64,000 bases of DNA from JBBDIX01 sp050486225. Lineage in GTDB: Bacteria > Actinomycetota > Nitriliruptoria > Nitriliruptorales > Nitriliruptoraceae. Each line of letters opens with the position of its first letter. The first letter of the stretch is position 1. Location of the stretch: positions 62,001-126,000 of the forward strand of contig JBJHCV010000008.1 of NCBI GenBank assembly GCA_050486225.1, given 5' to 3'. Shown here in pieces: positions 1 through 7,683 of the stretch. The notes below the pieces were generated by a model. That model worked only from the letters and a program-made list of their open reading frames with translations. It had not been told where the DNA came from and did no database searches. The position numbers were made by a program, and so were the translations under genes.

Positions 1-213
1 GTGCCCCTGGGCATCGTCGCGGTGATCCTCGGCTTCATCGGGCGGTCGCGCGGGAAGCAGGCGGAGGCGTCGACCGGGATGGCCACGGCGGGCATCGTCG
101 TCGGAGCGGTCGCCGTCCTCATCGCCATCCTGTGGGGTGTGGTCGCCGGGCTCTTCGTCGGGATCTACGAGCGCGAGATGATGCAGATCGTCGACCAGCT
201 CTCGGCCGGCTGA
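1..213 (+). CDS. small membrane protein, DUF4190-like, 5' end probably cut by window
   Basis: Seventy codons are readable from the first base. Two hydrophobic segments (about residues 2-14 and 27-54) are separated by a short basic stretch (GRSRGKQ), and the tail is polar. This fold of two helices around a Gly/Lys/Arg loop resembles the DUF4190 family of small actinobacterial membrane proteins of unknown function. The frame is open at the window edge, so the GTG at base 1 may be internal and the protein longer. No partner is visible downstream: the next gene starts about 80 bases later and is unrelated. Confidence 0.55.
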   Translation: MPLGIVAVILGFIGRSRGKQAEASTGMATAGIVVGAVAVLIAILWGVVAGLFVGIYEREMMQIVDQLSAG

Positions 214-292
214 CCTGCTGCAGGCGACGCAGCCGGACGGGCGCTCGCGCCGGACGGCCTACCCTCCGAGCCTTCATGCACCCGGTGGGCGG

Positions 293-1129
293 GTGTCTGG
301 TCGGGCGGACCGCCCGGGTTGGAGCAGCGTCGTGCACGGACGGGTCGTCGAGACGCGGTGGTTGACCCCACACCTGGTTCGCGTCGTGCTGGGCGGCGAG
401 GGTCTGGTGGGCCTGCCTGCGAGCGAGTTCACCGATGCGTACGTGAACCTCGCGTTCCCTCCGTCCGGGGCCACGTACGTGGCGCCGTTCGACATCGACG
501 ACGTGCGTGCGCGCCTGCCCCGCGACCAGTGGCCGCTGCGGCGCCGTTACACGATCCGTGCGTGGGATCCGGAGGCCCGACTTCTGACCCTCGACTTCGT
601 CGTCCACGGCGACGAGGGCATCGCCGGGCCGTGGGCCGCCGCCGCCCGCCCGGGAGACGTCCTGCAGTTCACGGGCCCCGGAGGCGACCACCGGCCGGAC
701 CCCGAGGCCGACTGGCACCTGATGGTCGGCGACGAGTCCGCCCTGCCGGCGATCGCGGCGTGCCTGGAGGCGATCGGTCCGGGCGTCCCCGTCATCGCAC
801 GTCTGCTCGTCGAGGGGCCCGACGACGAGCTTGCCCTCGACACGCAGGGTGACCTCGACGTGGCGTGGCTCCACCGGTCCGAGGTCGGGACCGATCCCGA
901 CGTACTCGTGTCCGCTCTGCAGGACCTCACGTTTCCCGAAGGCCGCGTCCACGCGTTCGTGCACGGCGAGGCCGGCGAGGTTCGCGAGGTGCGGCGCCAC
1001 CTGCTGGCCGAGCGCGACGTGCCCCGCGCCCACCTGTCGGCCTCCGGGTACTGGCGACGCCATCTGACCGACGAGGGGTGGCGCGCCATCAAGCGCGACT
1101 GGCAGGCCGAGGTCGAACAGGACGTCTGA
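293..1129 (+). CDS. siderophore-interacting protein (FAD-binding ferric-siderophore reductase family)
   Basis: A 278-residue cytoplasmic flavoprotein of the ViuB/SIP family, whose members reduce ferric siderophores with NAD(P)H or ferredoxin to release iron. The FAD-binding motif RRYTIR is at residues 84-89, followed by DFVVHG (101-106) and GPWA (112-115), which contact the flavin phosphates. The NAD(P)-side motif GDESALPAIA is at about 146-155, and the family C-terminal SASGYWRRH is near 249-257. Length is typical. The GTG at 293 is used here; a second in-frame GTG lies at 332. It appears monocistronic, and no siderophore biosynthesis gene is visible nearby. Confidence 0.88.
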   Translation: MSGRADRPGWSSVVHGRVVETRWLTPHLVRVVLGGEGLVGLPASEFTDAYVNLAFPPSGATYVAPFDIDDVRARLPRDQWPLRRRYTIRAWDPEARLLTLDFVVHGDEGIAGPWAAAARPGDVLQFTGPGGDHRPDPEADWHLMVGDESALPAIAACLEAIGPGVPVIARLLVEGPDDELALDTQGDLDVAWLHRSEVGTDPDVLVSALQDLTFPEGRVHAFVHGEAGEVREVRRHLLAERDVPRAHLSASGYWRRHLTDEGWRAIKRDWQAEVEQDV

Positions 1130-1156
1130 CGACTCCCGTGCGCTCGTCTCACCCTT

Positions 1157-1185
1157 CGGACAGAGATCGAGCGCAACGATAGGAT
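1157..1185 (+). promoter_or_regulatory. candidate sigma-A-type promoter of the mod regulator operon
   Basis: CGGACA and TAGGAT are separated by 17 bases. TAGGAT fits the actinobacterial -10 consensus TAgrrT and the -35 matches TTGACA at four of six positions. It lies about 50 bases upstream of the regulator start at 1237. Confidence 0.5.
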
Positions 1186-1236
1186 TCTGGCACTCCTGCG
1201 AGAGCCGCCGTCGGCCGTGGGGGACCGGGAGGCATC

Positions 1237-2250
1237 GTGCTCGGTGATCGCATCCGTGGCCTTCGACGTGAGCGGGGCCTGACCCAGGCGCAGCTGGCCG
1301 AACTCGCCGACGTGAGTCGCCAGCTCGTCGGCGCGGTCGAGGCCGATCGCCACCTGCCGCGTGTCGACGCGGCGCTGCGGCTCGCCGCAGCCCTGTCGAC
1401 CACGGTGGAGGACCTGCTCGCGCCCGAGAGCCGCGCCGTGGTGGGTGTGGTCGAGCCACCTCCCGACGGCGCGCTGGTGAGGGTCGGGCGCGTGGGCGAC
1501 CGCCTGGTGTGCGTTCGTGCTGCCGGGTCCGGCGAGGGCTGGGCAGGAGCCGACGGACAGGTGCACGACGGCACCGTGCACCTGTTCGACGGGGAGCGCC
1601 CCGCAGTGGTCGTCGCCGGCTGCGACCCGATCATCGGTGTGGCCTCGCGGCTGCTGGAGGCGGCGAGCGGACCGCGGGTGGTGCCGGTCGCGACGTCGAG
1701 TGCGGCAGCCGCCAGCGCGCTCGGATCGCGACGTTCGCACGCCGTCATGGTGCACGGGCCCGCCGATGGCCTTCCGGTTCCCCCCCTTCCCGTTCGCGTC
1801 TGGCACGTCGCGCGGTGGCAGGTCGGGCTCGCGGCACCCGCCGACCTGCCCGGTGACTGGGTGGACGAGGCACTCTCTGGTCAGGTCCCGGTCGTCCAGC
1901 GCGAGCCGGGTGCCGCCAGCCAGGCAGCGTTCGAGCGCGCACGTCGCGTCGACGGGCGGCCGGACACGGCGATCCTCGGTCCCAAGGTGGGTGGGCACGC
2001 CGAGGCGGCGTGGCGTGCGGCCACCGATGGCATGGTGGCGGTCACGATCGAACCCGCGGCGCTCGCCAACGGTCTCGCGTTCCACCCGCTCGAGGAGCAC
2101 CTCTCGCGGCTGTGGGTGGCCGTGGAGCACACCGACAACGGCCTGCTCCGCGCCTTCATGGACGAGATCGTCGGCGAACGCGTGGGCCGCCGACTCGCCG
2201 CGATCGGTGGCTACGACCTCGCCGACAACGGGGTGGAGGTCACGGCGTGA
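1237..2250 (+). CDS. HTH regulator with periplasmic-binding-protein-like sensor domain (probable molybdate regulator)
   Basis: A 337-residue one-component regulator. Residues 3-60 form an Xre/Cro-type helix-turn-helix (recognition part LTQAQLAELADVSRQLV). Residues about 100-320 resemble the PBP-like domain of COG1910 proteins, which are built like ModA but stay in the cytoplasm. The stop overlaps the modA GTG by 4 bp, so it is the first gene of a four-gene regulator-modABC operon. Family knowledge plus position suggest that it senses molybdate or tungstate and controls the transporter in place of ModE. The ligand is inferred, not shown by the sequence. Confidence 0.82.
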   Translation: MLGDRIRGLRRERGLTQAQLAELADVSRQLVGAVEADRHLPRVDAALRLAAALSTTVEDLLAPESRAVVGVVEPPPDGALVRVGRVGDRLVCVRAAGSGEGWAGADGQVHDGTVHLFDGERPAVVVAGCDPIIGVASRLLEAASGPRVVPVATSSAAAASALGSRRSHAVMVHGPADGLPVPPLPVRVWHVARWQVGLAAPADLPGDWVDEALSGQVPVVQREPGAASQAAFERARRVDGRPDTAILGPKVGGHAEAAWRAATDGMVAVTIEPAALANGLAFHPLEEHLSRLWVAVEHTDNGLLRAFMDEIVGERVGRRLAAIGGYDLADNGVEVTA

Positions 2251-3062
2251 ACCGGCGTGTCGTGGCCGTCGGTGCCGGGCTCGTGCTGCTCGCCGCAGCC
2301 TGTGGGTCCGACCCGCGATCGGCGGTCGGTCCGGAGCCGCTGGTCGTCGCGGCCGCAGCCGACCTGATGCCCGCCTTCACGGTCCTCGGCGAGCAGTTCG
2401 AGGAGGCGACGGGTGTCGAGGTGGTGTTCGGCTTCGGCTCGTCCGGCCAGCTCGCCCAGCAGCTGATCGAGGGTGCGCCGATGGACGTGTACGCGTCGGC
2501 GAGCGCTTCGTACGTCGACCAGGTGCTCGCCGCGGGCGTCGGCGATCCCGCGACGCGGGTCACGTACGCGTTCGGTCGCATCGCCCTGTGGGCACCAGAC
2601 GGCCGGTGGCGAGACTGGCAGGACCTCCACGACGTCGTGGCCGACGACGACGTGCGGGTCATCGCGATCGCGAACCCGGAGCACGCGCCCTACGGCCTTG
2701 CGGCCCGGCAGGCGTTCGAGTCCACCGGACTGTGGGACCGGGTCGCGTCTCGGGTCGTGTACGGAGAGAACGTCTCCGACACCCAGCGCCTCGCCGCGAC
2801 GGGCAACGCCGACGCCGCGATCGTCGCGTTGTCGCTCGCGATCGCGGCCGACGCGGCGGGCGGAGGCACGTGGGTGCTGATCGACGAGGACCTGCACGCG
2901 CCGTTGCAGCAGGACCTGGTGGTCGTTGCGTCCGATGCCGGTCGAGCCGAGCTGGCGCGTCGCTTCGTCGACCACGTCGACGCGGAGGAGGGGCGTCGGG
3001 TCATGCGCAGCTTCGGGTTCGTGCTGCCCGGCGAGGCGCCCGCAGGGGTGGTCGCGCCATGA
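2247..3062 (+). CDS. modA: molybdate ABC transporter substrate-binding lipoprotein ModA
   Basis: A 271-residue lipoprotein that would capture molybdate or tungstate outside the membrane and deliver it to ModB. A lipobox (LLAAAC, Cys19) follows a short hydrophobic signal. The mature N-terminus VVAAAADLMPAF and the following GSSGQLAQQ match the ModA oxyanion-binding loops. The GTG start at 2247 overlaps the regulator stop by 4 bp and modB overlaps its 3' end by 4 bp, indicating translational coupling. Family assignment is firm. The choice between Mo and W cannot be read from the sequence. Confidence 0.93.
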   Translation: MNRRVVAVGAGLVLLAAACGSDPRSAVGPEPLVVAAAADLMPAFTVLGEQFEEATGVEVVFGFGSSGQLAQQLIEGAPMDVYASASASYVDQVLAAGVGDPATRVTYAFGRIALWAPDGRWRDWQDLHDVVADDDVRVIAIANPEHAPYGLAARQAFESTGLWDRVASRVVYGENVSDTQRLAATGNADAAIVALSLAIAADAAGGGTWVLIDEDLHAPLQQDLVVVASDAGRAELARRFVDHVDAEEGRRVMRSFGFVLPGEAPAGVVAP

Positions 3063-3724
3063 GCGGTGTCGACTGGTTCCCCCTGCTGCTGTCGCTGCGC
3101 GTGGCCACCGTCGCGACGCTGTTCACCACCGTCATCGGTGTGGGGGGCGCCTATGCGCTCGCCAGGTTCCGGTTCCCCGGGCGCGACCTCGTCGAGGCGG
3201 TCGCGAGCCTGCCGATCGTGCTGCCACCCACGGTGCTCGGCTACTACCTGCTCGTGTCGATCGGGCGGAACTCACCGATCGGCCGCGCGTGGGAGTCCGT
3301 CTTCGGTCGCCAGCTGGTGTTCACCTGGCAGGCGGCCGTGATCGCTGCCGCCATCGCGAGCCTGCCCTACTGCCTGCGCACCGCCACCGCCGCCATCACC
3401 GCGGTCGACGCGGGCTACGAGGAGGCGGCGCGCGTCGCAGGACTCCACGGGACCCGGCTCGCGTTCGTCGTGACCCTGCCACTCGCGAGCCGAGGGATCG
3501 TCGCGGGCATCTCGCTGGCGTTCGCGCGTGCGCTGGGCGACTTCGGCACCACCATCATGGTGGCGGGCAACATCCCCGGGCGAACCCAGACGATGCCGAT
3601 CGCGGTGTACGACCGTGTGCAGGCATTCGACTACGCGACCGCCGGCGTGCTCGCCGGCGTCCTGGCCGCGGTGGCCGTGCTCACCCTGCTCGCCGTGCGT
3701 CGACTCGAACGGCCCGCGTCGTGA
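3059..3724 (+). CDS. modB: molybdate ABC transporter permease ModB
   Basis: A 221-residue inner-membrane permease with about five hydrophobic helices. The cytoplasmic EAA loop that docks the ATPase is at residues 121-140 (EEAARVAGLHGTRLAF) and is followed by a helix with the GDFG sequence typical of ModB. The length is standard for the family. The ATG at 3059 overlaps the modA stop by 4 bp and the gene ends in a 4-bp overlap with modC. It would form the membrane channel of the ModABC importer. Confidence 0.93.
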   Translation: MSGVDWFPLLLSLRVATVATLFTTVIGVGGAYALARFRFPGRDLVEAVASLPIVLPPTVLGYYLLVSIGRNSPIGRAWESVFGRQLVFTWQAAVIAAAIASLPYCLRTATAAITAVDAGYEEAARVAGLHGTRLAFVVTLPLASRGIVAGISLAFARALGDFGTTIMVAGNIPGRTQTMPIAVYDRVQAFDYATAGVLAGVLAAVAVLTLLAVRRLERPAS

Positions 3725-4422
3725 GCCTCGAGGTCGACGTGCGGGCACAGTTCGGGGACTTCGACCTCGAGGCCAGATTCCGGCTGCCGCCGGGCCTGAC
3801 CGTCCTGTTCGGGCCGTCGGGCGCGGGAAAGACACGCCTGTTGCGGTTGATCGCAGGCCTCGACCGACCGCTCGACGGCCGGATCGACCTCGACGGCACG
3901 GTGTTCGACGACGTCGCCGCCGGGGTGCACGTCGCGATCCACGACCGTCGCATCGGCATGGTGTTCCAGCAGCCCTACCTGCTGCCGCATCGGTCGGTCC
4001 ACGCCAACGTCGCCCTGGCGGTGCGCGACGCCGATCGGGAGGAGCGCCAACTTCGAGCCGACGAACTGCTCGAGCGGGCCGGCGCGTTCGACCTTCGTGC
4101 GCGACGACCGGGGCAGCTGTCGGGCGGTGAACGTCAGCGTGTCGCCGTCGCGCGAGCGCTCGCCGGCAACCCGCGACTCCTGCTGCTCGACGAGCCGTTC
4201 AACGCGCTCGACGTGCCCGTACGCAGACGCCTGCGCGAACTCGTGCGCGACCTCGTCGGTCCGAGTGGGGTGCCCACACTGTTCGTCACCCACGATCCCG
4301 ACGAACTGAGGGAACTCGCCGATCACGTCCTGCTCGCGGACCGTGGGGAGATCACCACGCTGACCGACGTGGCCGGCGCGTTGGCCCGCATCGACTCGAC
4401 ACGGGTCCACGACGATCCCTGA
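3721..4422 (+). CDS. modC: molybdate ABC transporter ATPase ModC, short form without TOBE domain
   Basis: A 233-residue ABC ATPase. Walker A GPSGAGKT is at 31-38, the Q-loop at 83-84, the signature LSGGERQR at 133-140, Walker B LLLLDEP at 153-159 and the switch His at 191. All catalytic residues are present. The protein ends about 40 residues after the switch region, whereas E. coli ModC (about 350 residues) carries a C-terminal molybdate-binding MOP/TOBE pair. This copy is therefore core-only, as in some Gram-positive systems. The GTG at 3721 overlaps modB by 4 bp. Confidence 0.92.
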   Translation: MSLEVDVRAQFGDFDLEARFRLPPGLTVLFGPSGAGKTRLLRLIAGLDRPLDGRIDLDGTVFDDVAAGVHVAIHDRRIGMVFQQPYLLPHRSVHANVALAVRDADREERQLRADELLERAGAFDLRARRPGQLSGGERQRVAVARALAGNPRLLLLDEPFNALDVPVRRRLRELVRDLVGPSGVPTLFVTHDPDELRELADHVLLADRGEITTLTDVAGALARIDSTRVHDDP

Positions 4423-4581
4423 GCGGCGCATGACCAGTCAGCCGTGGCCGGGTCGGCGCCGGTCGGGCCTCGGTTCGGTGACCATCGGCACTGGCGTCAG
4501 GTCGTCCGGCCGGCACGCTGGTGGCACCCGGACGCTGGGTTCAGGTCCGGGGCCACGAGTCGAGCGGGCGTGGAGGCAGCG

Positions 4582-5310
4582 ATGGAGGTCCGTGACGACG
4601 CCGGGGATCGGCACCCCGGCGAGGTGCACGCCGGGCCGGTCGCCTCGCGGTTGAACTGGCTGCGGGCCGCAGTGCTGGGCGCGAACGACGGGATCATCTC
4701 GACGGCCGGGCTCGTCGTCGGGGTCGCCGCCGCGACGACGGATGTCGGCGCGATCGCGACGGCCGGCATCGCGGGACTCACGGCGGGTGCCGTGTCCATG
4801 GCGCTGGGCGAGTACGTGTCGGTCAGCAGCCAGCGGGACACCGAGCGGGCGCTGATCGCCAGGGAGCAGGGCGAACTGTCCTCCCTGCCGGACGAGGAAC
4901 GGGCGGAACTCGTCGGGCTGCTCGAGGCCCGCGGGCTGTCGGTTTCGACGGCGAACCTGGTCGCGGAGGAACTGACGGAGCACGACGCCCTCGGTGCGCA
5001 CCTGACGTTCGAACTCGGCATCGACGAGGAACAGCTCGCCAACCCCTGGGCCGCTGCCGGGTCGTCGGCTGCAGCGTTCGTCGTGGGTGCGGTGCTGCCC
5101 CTGGTCGCGATCCTGGTCCCGCCCGCGGCGGTGCGGATCCCGGTCGCGTTCGTCGCCGTCATCGTCGCGTTGGCGCTCACCGGCTGGCTCAGCGCTCACC
5201 TCGGCGGTGCCACGAAGCGCTCGGCGGTGACCCGACTGCTGGTCGGCGGAGCGCTGGCCATGACGGTGACCTTCGTGATCGGTCACCTGCTCGGCGTCGC
5301 GGTCGCGTGA
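4582..5310 (+). CDS. VIT1/CCC1-family transporter
   Basis: A 242-residue membrane protein of the VIT/CCC1 family, which moves Fe(II) or Mn(II) out of the cytosol. The family opening GANDGIISTAG lies near residues 33-43, followed by a helix ending SMALGEYVSVSSQRD. A polar, acidic cytoplasmic domain (about 95-150) resembles the metal-binding region of plant VIT1. Three further helices complete the five-helix layout. An in-frame GTG exists at 4444, but the ATG at 4582 gives the normal family N-terminus. About 160 bases separate it from modC and hold no other gene I can support. Confidence 0.88.
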   Translation: MEVRDDAGDRHPGEVHAGPVASRLNWLRAAVLGANDGIISTAGLVVGVAAATTDVGAIATAGIAGLTAGAVSMALGEYVSVSSQRDTERALIAREQGELSSLPDEERAELVGLLEARGLSVSTANLVAEELTEHDALGAHLTFELGIDEEQLANPWAAAGSSAAAFVVGAVLPLVAILVPPAAVRIPVAFVAVIVALALTGWLSAHLGGATKRSAVTRLLVGGALAMTVTFVIGHLLGVAVA

Positions 5311-5406
5311 CCTTCCGGGACCGCGGTGCCGGCGCGCCCTGGTTCGCGGTCGCACCCTCTGACACGAGGCGCGGGAGTGCGGAGAGGCTCGGGAGCCCGA
5401 ATTCGA

Positions 5407-5482
5407 TGGTGGTCAGGGGCGGGATCGAACCGCCGACACCACGATTTTCAGTCGTGTGCTCTACCAACTGAGCTACCTGACC
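5407..5482 (-). tRNA. tRNA-Phe (GAA)
   Basis: On the minus strand the cloverleaf starts GGTCAGG and pairs with CCTGACC. The D-arm GCTC/GAGC, the anticodon loop CTGAAAA (anticodon GAA) and the TTCGATC T-loop are all present. The discriminator is A (5410), and a CCA end is encoded at 5407-5409. Confidence 0.95.
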
Positions 5483-5488
5483 GGGAAG

Positions 5489-5563
5489 CGGACCTGACGG
5501 GATTTGAACCCGCGACCTCCACCTTGACAGGGTGGCGAGCACTCCAGACTGCTCCACAGGTCC
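5489..5563 (-). tRNA. tRNA-Asp (GTC)
   Basis: The acceptor GGACCTG pairs with CAGGTCC. The anticodon stem CCACC/GGTGG encloses the loop CTGTCAA, giving anticodon GTC. The T-loop is TTCAAAT. The discriminator is G, as expected for tRNA-Asp, and no CCA is encoded. Confidence 0.95.
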
Positions 5564-5578
5564 ACGTGCTGACTCGCG

Positions 5579-5651
5579 TGGGCCGCGCAGGACTCGAACC
5601 TGCAACCAGCGGATTAAAAGTCCGATGCTCTGCCAGTTGAGCTAGCGGCCC
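5579..5651 (-). tRNA. tRNA-Lys (TTT)
   Basis: The acceptor GGGCCGC pairs with GCGGCCC. The anticodon loop CTTTTAA gives anticodon TTT, the T-loop is TTCGAGT and the discriminator is A. No CCA is encoded, so a CCA-adding enzyme is needed for this tRNA and for tRNA-Asp. It is transcriptionally first in the Lys-Asp-Phe trio. Confidence 0.95.
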
Positions 5652-5769
5652 AGGGCCTGGCGAGCGGCTTCACGACGAGCGCGCGCGAAGGATAACCCGC
5701 GCCCGACGGTGCCGCCAACCGAGACGGGGCAGCCTACCGTGGCGCACCCCGGCGGCCCGAGGAGTGGAC

Positions 5770-6756
5770 ATGGACACGCGGAGACTGTGCACGGGCGAGA
5801 CCGTGGGCTGGACCTCGAAGCCGAACGGGGCCCGCGCAGCGCTGGCATTCCTCGACGAAGCCGAGCGCGAGGTGCGTGGAGAGGTCGGCATGGACGTGCC
5901 CCTCGTCGACGAGGACGAACGACGGCGCCTCGAACGGGCGGCGGACGGCGAGGCACCGCCCGGCTGGTGGGGGTTGCTCGCGGGTGTCGGCCCGACGCGT
6001 GCGTACGTCGGGGTGCGTGTCCCCGACGGCCCGGGCGCCGACCCCGACGGGGACGACGACCGTCCGCACGTCGCCGAGGTCGCGGTGCACCCGCCCGTCG
6101 ACGGGGCCCTGGCGCGCACGGTGGAGATCGCAGGAGAGCTCGCGGGATACCGCGGGGCGCCGTGTCTCGACGTCTGGGTGCGACGTGCCGACGCCGATCG
6201 ACGTCGGGAGCTCGTGGACGTCGGGTGCAGGGTGCGCCGGACGCTCGGGGTGCTGCGACGACCGTTGGCCGACGCGGGGACGGCGGAGCCGGGCGACGGC
6301 GTGCGGGTCCGATCGGCGACGCCGAGCGACGACCGGGCGATCGTCGAGGTGCTCGAGGCGGCACACCACGGCACCCCGGACGGCGGGTGGACCCCCGAGC
6401 GCCTTGCGGCACGAACGTCGACCGCATGGTTCCGGTACGAGGACGTGTGGCTGGCCGAGTCGGACGGTGCCGCCGTCGGGCTGGTGTGGGTGAAGCGTCG
6501 TGACGACGGGGTCGGGGAGATCCACAACCTCGCGGTGCGTCCCGAGGCGCACGGTCGGGGCATCGGCAGGGCCCTGCTCGGTGTCGGCGAACGCCACCTG
6601 CGCGACGCCGGGTTCGACGACGTGGTGCTGTGGGTGGACCGGGCGAACGCACCTGCGATTCGGCTCTACGAGCGGGCCGGCTACGGCACGGCGTGGGACG
6701 ACCTGCTCGTCACCACCTGTGGGGAACCGGGTGGAGGAGACTCCGGTTCCGGATGA
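5770..6756 (+). CDS. tandem GNAT acetyltransferase, mycothiol synthase (MshD)-like
   Basis: A 328-residue protein with a degenerate N-terminal and an intact C-terminal GNAT domain. The acetyl-CoA loop is RPEAHGRGIGRAL near residues 257-269, followed by the C-terminal motif ANAPAIRLYERAGY. Size and two-domain layout match MshD, which acetylates Cys-GlcN-Ins to make mycothiol. The presence of mshA at 12.9 kb makes mycothiol synthesis likely. I cannot exclude another small-molecule acetyltransferase. The ATG at 5770 is chosen because GAGGAG lies about six bases upstream; a GTG at 5764 would overlap that site. Confidence 0.6.
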   Translation: MDTRRLCTGETVGWTSKPNGARAALAFLDEAEREVRGEVGMDVPLVDEDERRRLERAADGEAPPGWWGLLAGVGPTRAYVGVRVPDGPGADPDGDDDRPHVAEVAVHPPVDGALARTVEIAGELAGYRGAPCLDVWVRRADADRRRELVDVGCRVRRTLGVLRRPLADAGTAEPGDGVRVRSATPSDDRAIVEVLEAAHHGTPDGGWTPERLAARTSTAWFRYEDVWLAESDGAAVGLVWVKRRDDGVGEIHNLAVRPEAHGRGIGRALLGVGERHLRDAGFDDVVLWVDRANAPAIRLYERAGYGTAWDDLLVTTCGEPGGGDSGSG

Positions 6757-6758
6757 CC

Positions 6759-7451
6759 TCAGGAGTCCTCGGGTCCGCGGGACTCTCGTTGCCCCGGCGG
6801 GACCAGCTTGTAACCCACGCCCCGGACCGTCACGATCATCTGCTCGTACTCGGGACCGAGCTTCGCGCGGAGGCGTCGCACGTGGACGTCGACCGTTCGG
6901 GACCCGCCGAAGTAGTCGTATCCCCAGACGTCCGACAGCAGCAGTTCCCGGGTGAACACCCGGTTCGGGGCATTGGCGAGCGCCTTGAGGAGTTCGAACT
7001 CCTTGTAGGTGAGGTCGAGCGGCTGTCCGCGCAGACGCACCTGGTAGCTGTCCTCGTCGACGACCAGGTCACCCACGTTCGCAGCCCGCTGCCCCCGGCT
7101 CGCCGTCACCTGCTCCCGCACCAGTCGCAGGCGTGTCTCGATCTCGCCGGGGGATGCGTGGGGCAGCAGCCAGTCGTCGAAGCCCCAGCTCGCCTTCAGG
7201 GCGGCCAGACCGCCCTCGGACATGACCACGACGACGGGGCGTGCGAGCTCGTTCAGGGAGATCGAACGCGTGGCCGCGGCGGCCTGGCGGAGCTCGCCGG
7301 TGCCGTCGATCAGCACGACGTCGCACGTCGAGACGCCGGCGCTGGAGGAGGGGTCGAGTGGCGCGTCCTGCAGGGTGTGGTCGAGGTACTCGAGCGCAGG
7401 CAGGAGGGACTTGCCGCCTCCGGGGCGGTCCGTCAGCACGAGCAGGTGCAC
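6759..7451 (-). CDS. glnR: OmpR-family regulator, GlnR-like nitrogen regulator
   Basis: A 230-residue regulator with an atypical receiver domain (about 1-125) and a winged-helix OmpR DNA-binding domain (about 130-222). Stretches such as LDLTYKEFELLKAL, RVFTRELLLSDVWGYDYFGG and VDVHVRRLRAKLGPEYE are almost those of actinobacterial GlnR. GlnR controls glnA, amtB and nitrate genes as an orphan regulator without a cognate kinase, and no kinase is adjacent here. The minus-strand GTG at 7451 has GAGGAG four bases upstream and gives the short GlnR N-terminus. The gene converges on the acetyltransferase with a gap of two bases. Confidence 0.82.
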   Translation of the reverse strand: MHLLVLTDRPGGGKSLLPALEYLDHTLQDAPLDPSSSAGVSTCDVVLIDGTGELRQAAAATRSISLNELARPVVVVMSEGGLAALKASWGFDDWLLPHASPGEIETRLRLVREQVTASRGQRAANVGDLVVDEDSYQVRLRGQPLDLTYKEFELLKALANAPNRVFTRELLLSDVWGYDYFGGSRTVDVHVRRLRAKLGPEYEQMIVTVRGVGYKLVPPGQRESRGPEDS

Positions 7452-7537
7452 GTGACTCCTCGAATCCGTGAACGCCCGGTCCTGTCCACACGTGGACGAT
7501 AGTGCCAGATCGGGCCCACTGGACGTCGCCACGTTGC

Positions 7538-7566
7538 TCGACAGGCGCCCACCGCCGGTTTACACT
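7538..7566 (+). promoter_or_regulatory. candidate promoter of the HTH-TusA/DUF4395/thioredoxin operon
   Basis: TCGACA and TACACT are separated by exactly 17 bases and lie about 120 bases before the first gene. This is one of the best -35/-10 pairs in the window. It sits in the 232-base divergent gap between glnR and the operon. Confidence 0.6.
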
Positions 7567-7683
7567 GTTTTCCCGACCGCACCCGGTGTGTGCCCGCCGT
7601 ACCGGTGATCCTGACGTCCGAACGTCACCGGGTCCGTGCCGGTGCACCCGCGCGACCTCCGTGAGCCACCGAGGATGCCCCTG

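Noticed and set aside
119..1459. A 446-codon minus-strand frame opposite the siderophore-interacting protein
   Set aside because: The plus-strand gene has clear FAD motifs, and the antisense product is Arg/Pro-rich without domains.
5326..5640. A 104-codon plus-strand reading frame across the three tRNAs
   Set aside because: It is the antisense of the tRNA genes. The encoded string with GAGSNRR and GLEPATSG segments is a well-known false protein produced by tRNA-Phe/Asp/Lys loci.
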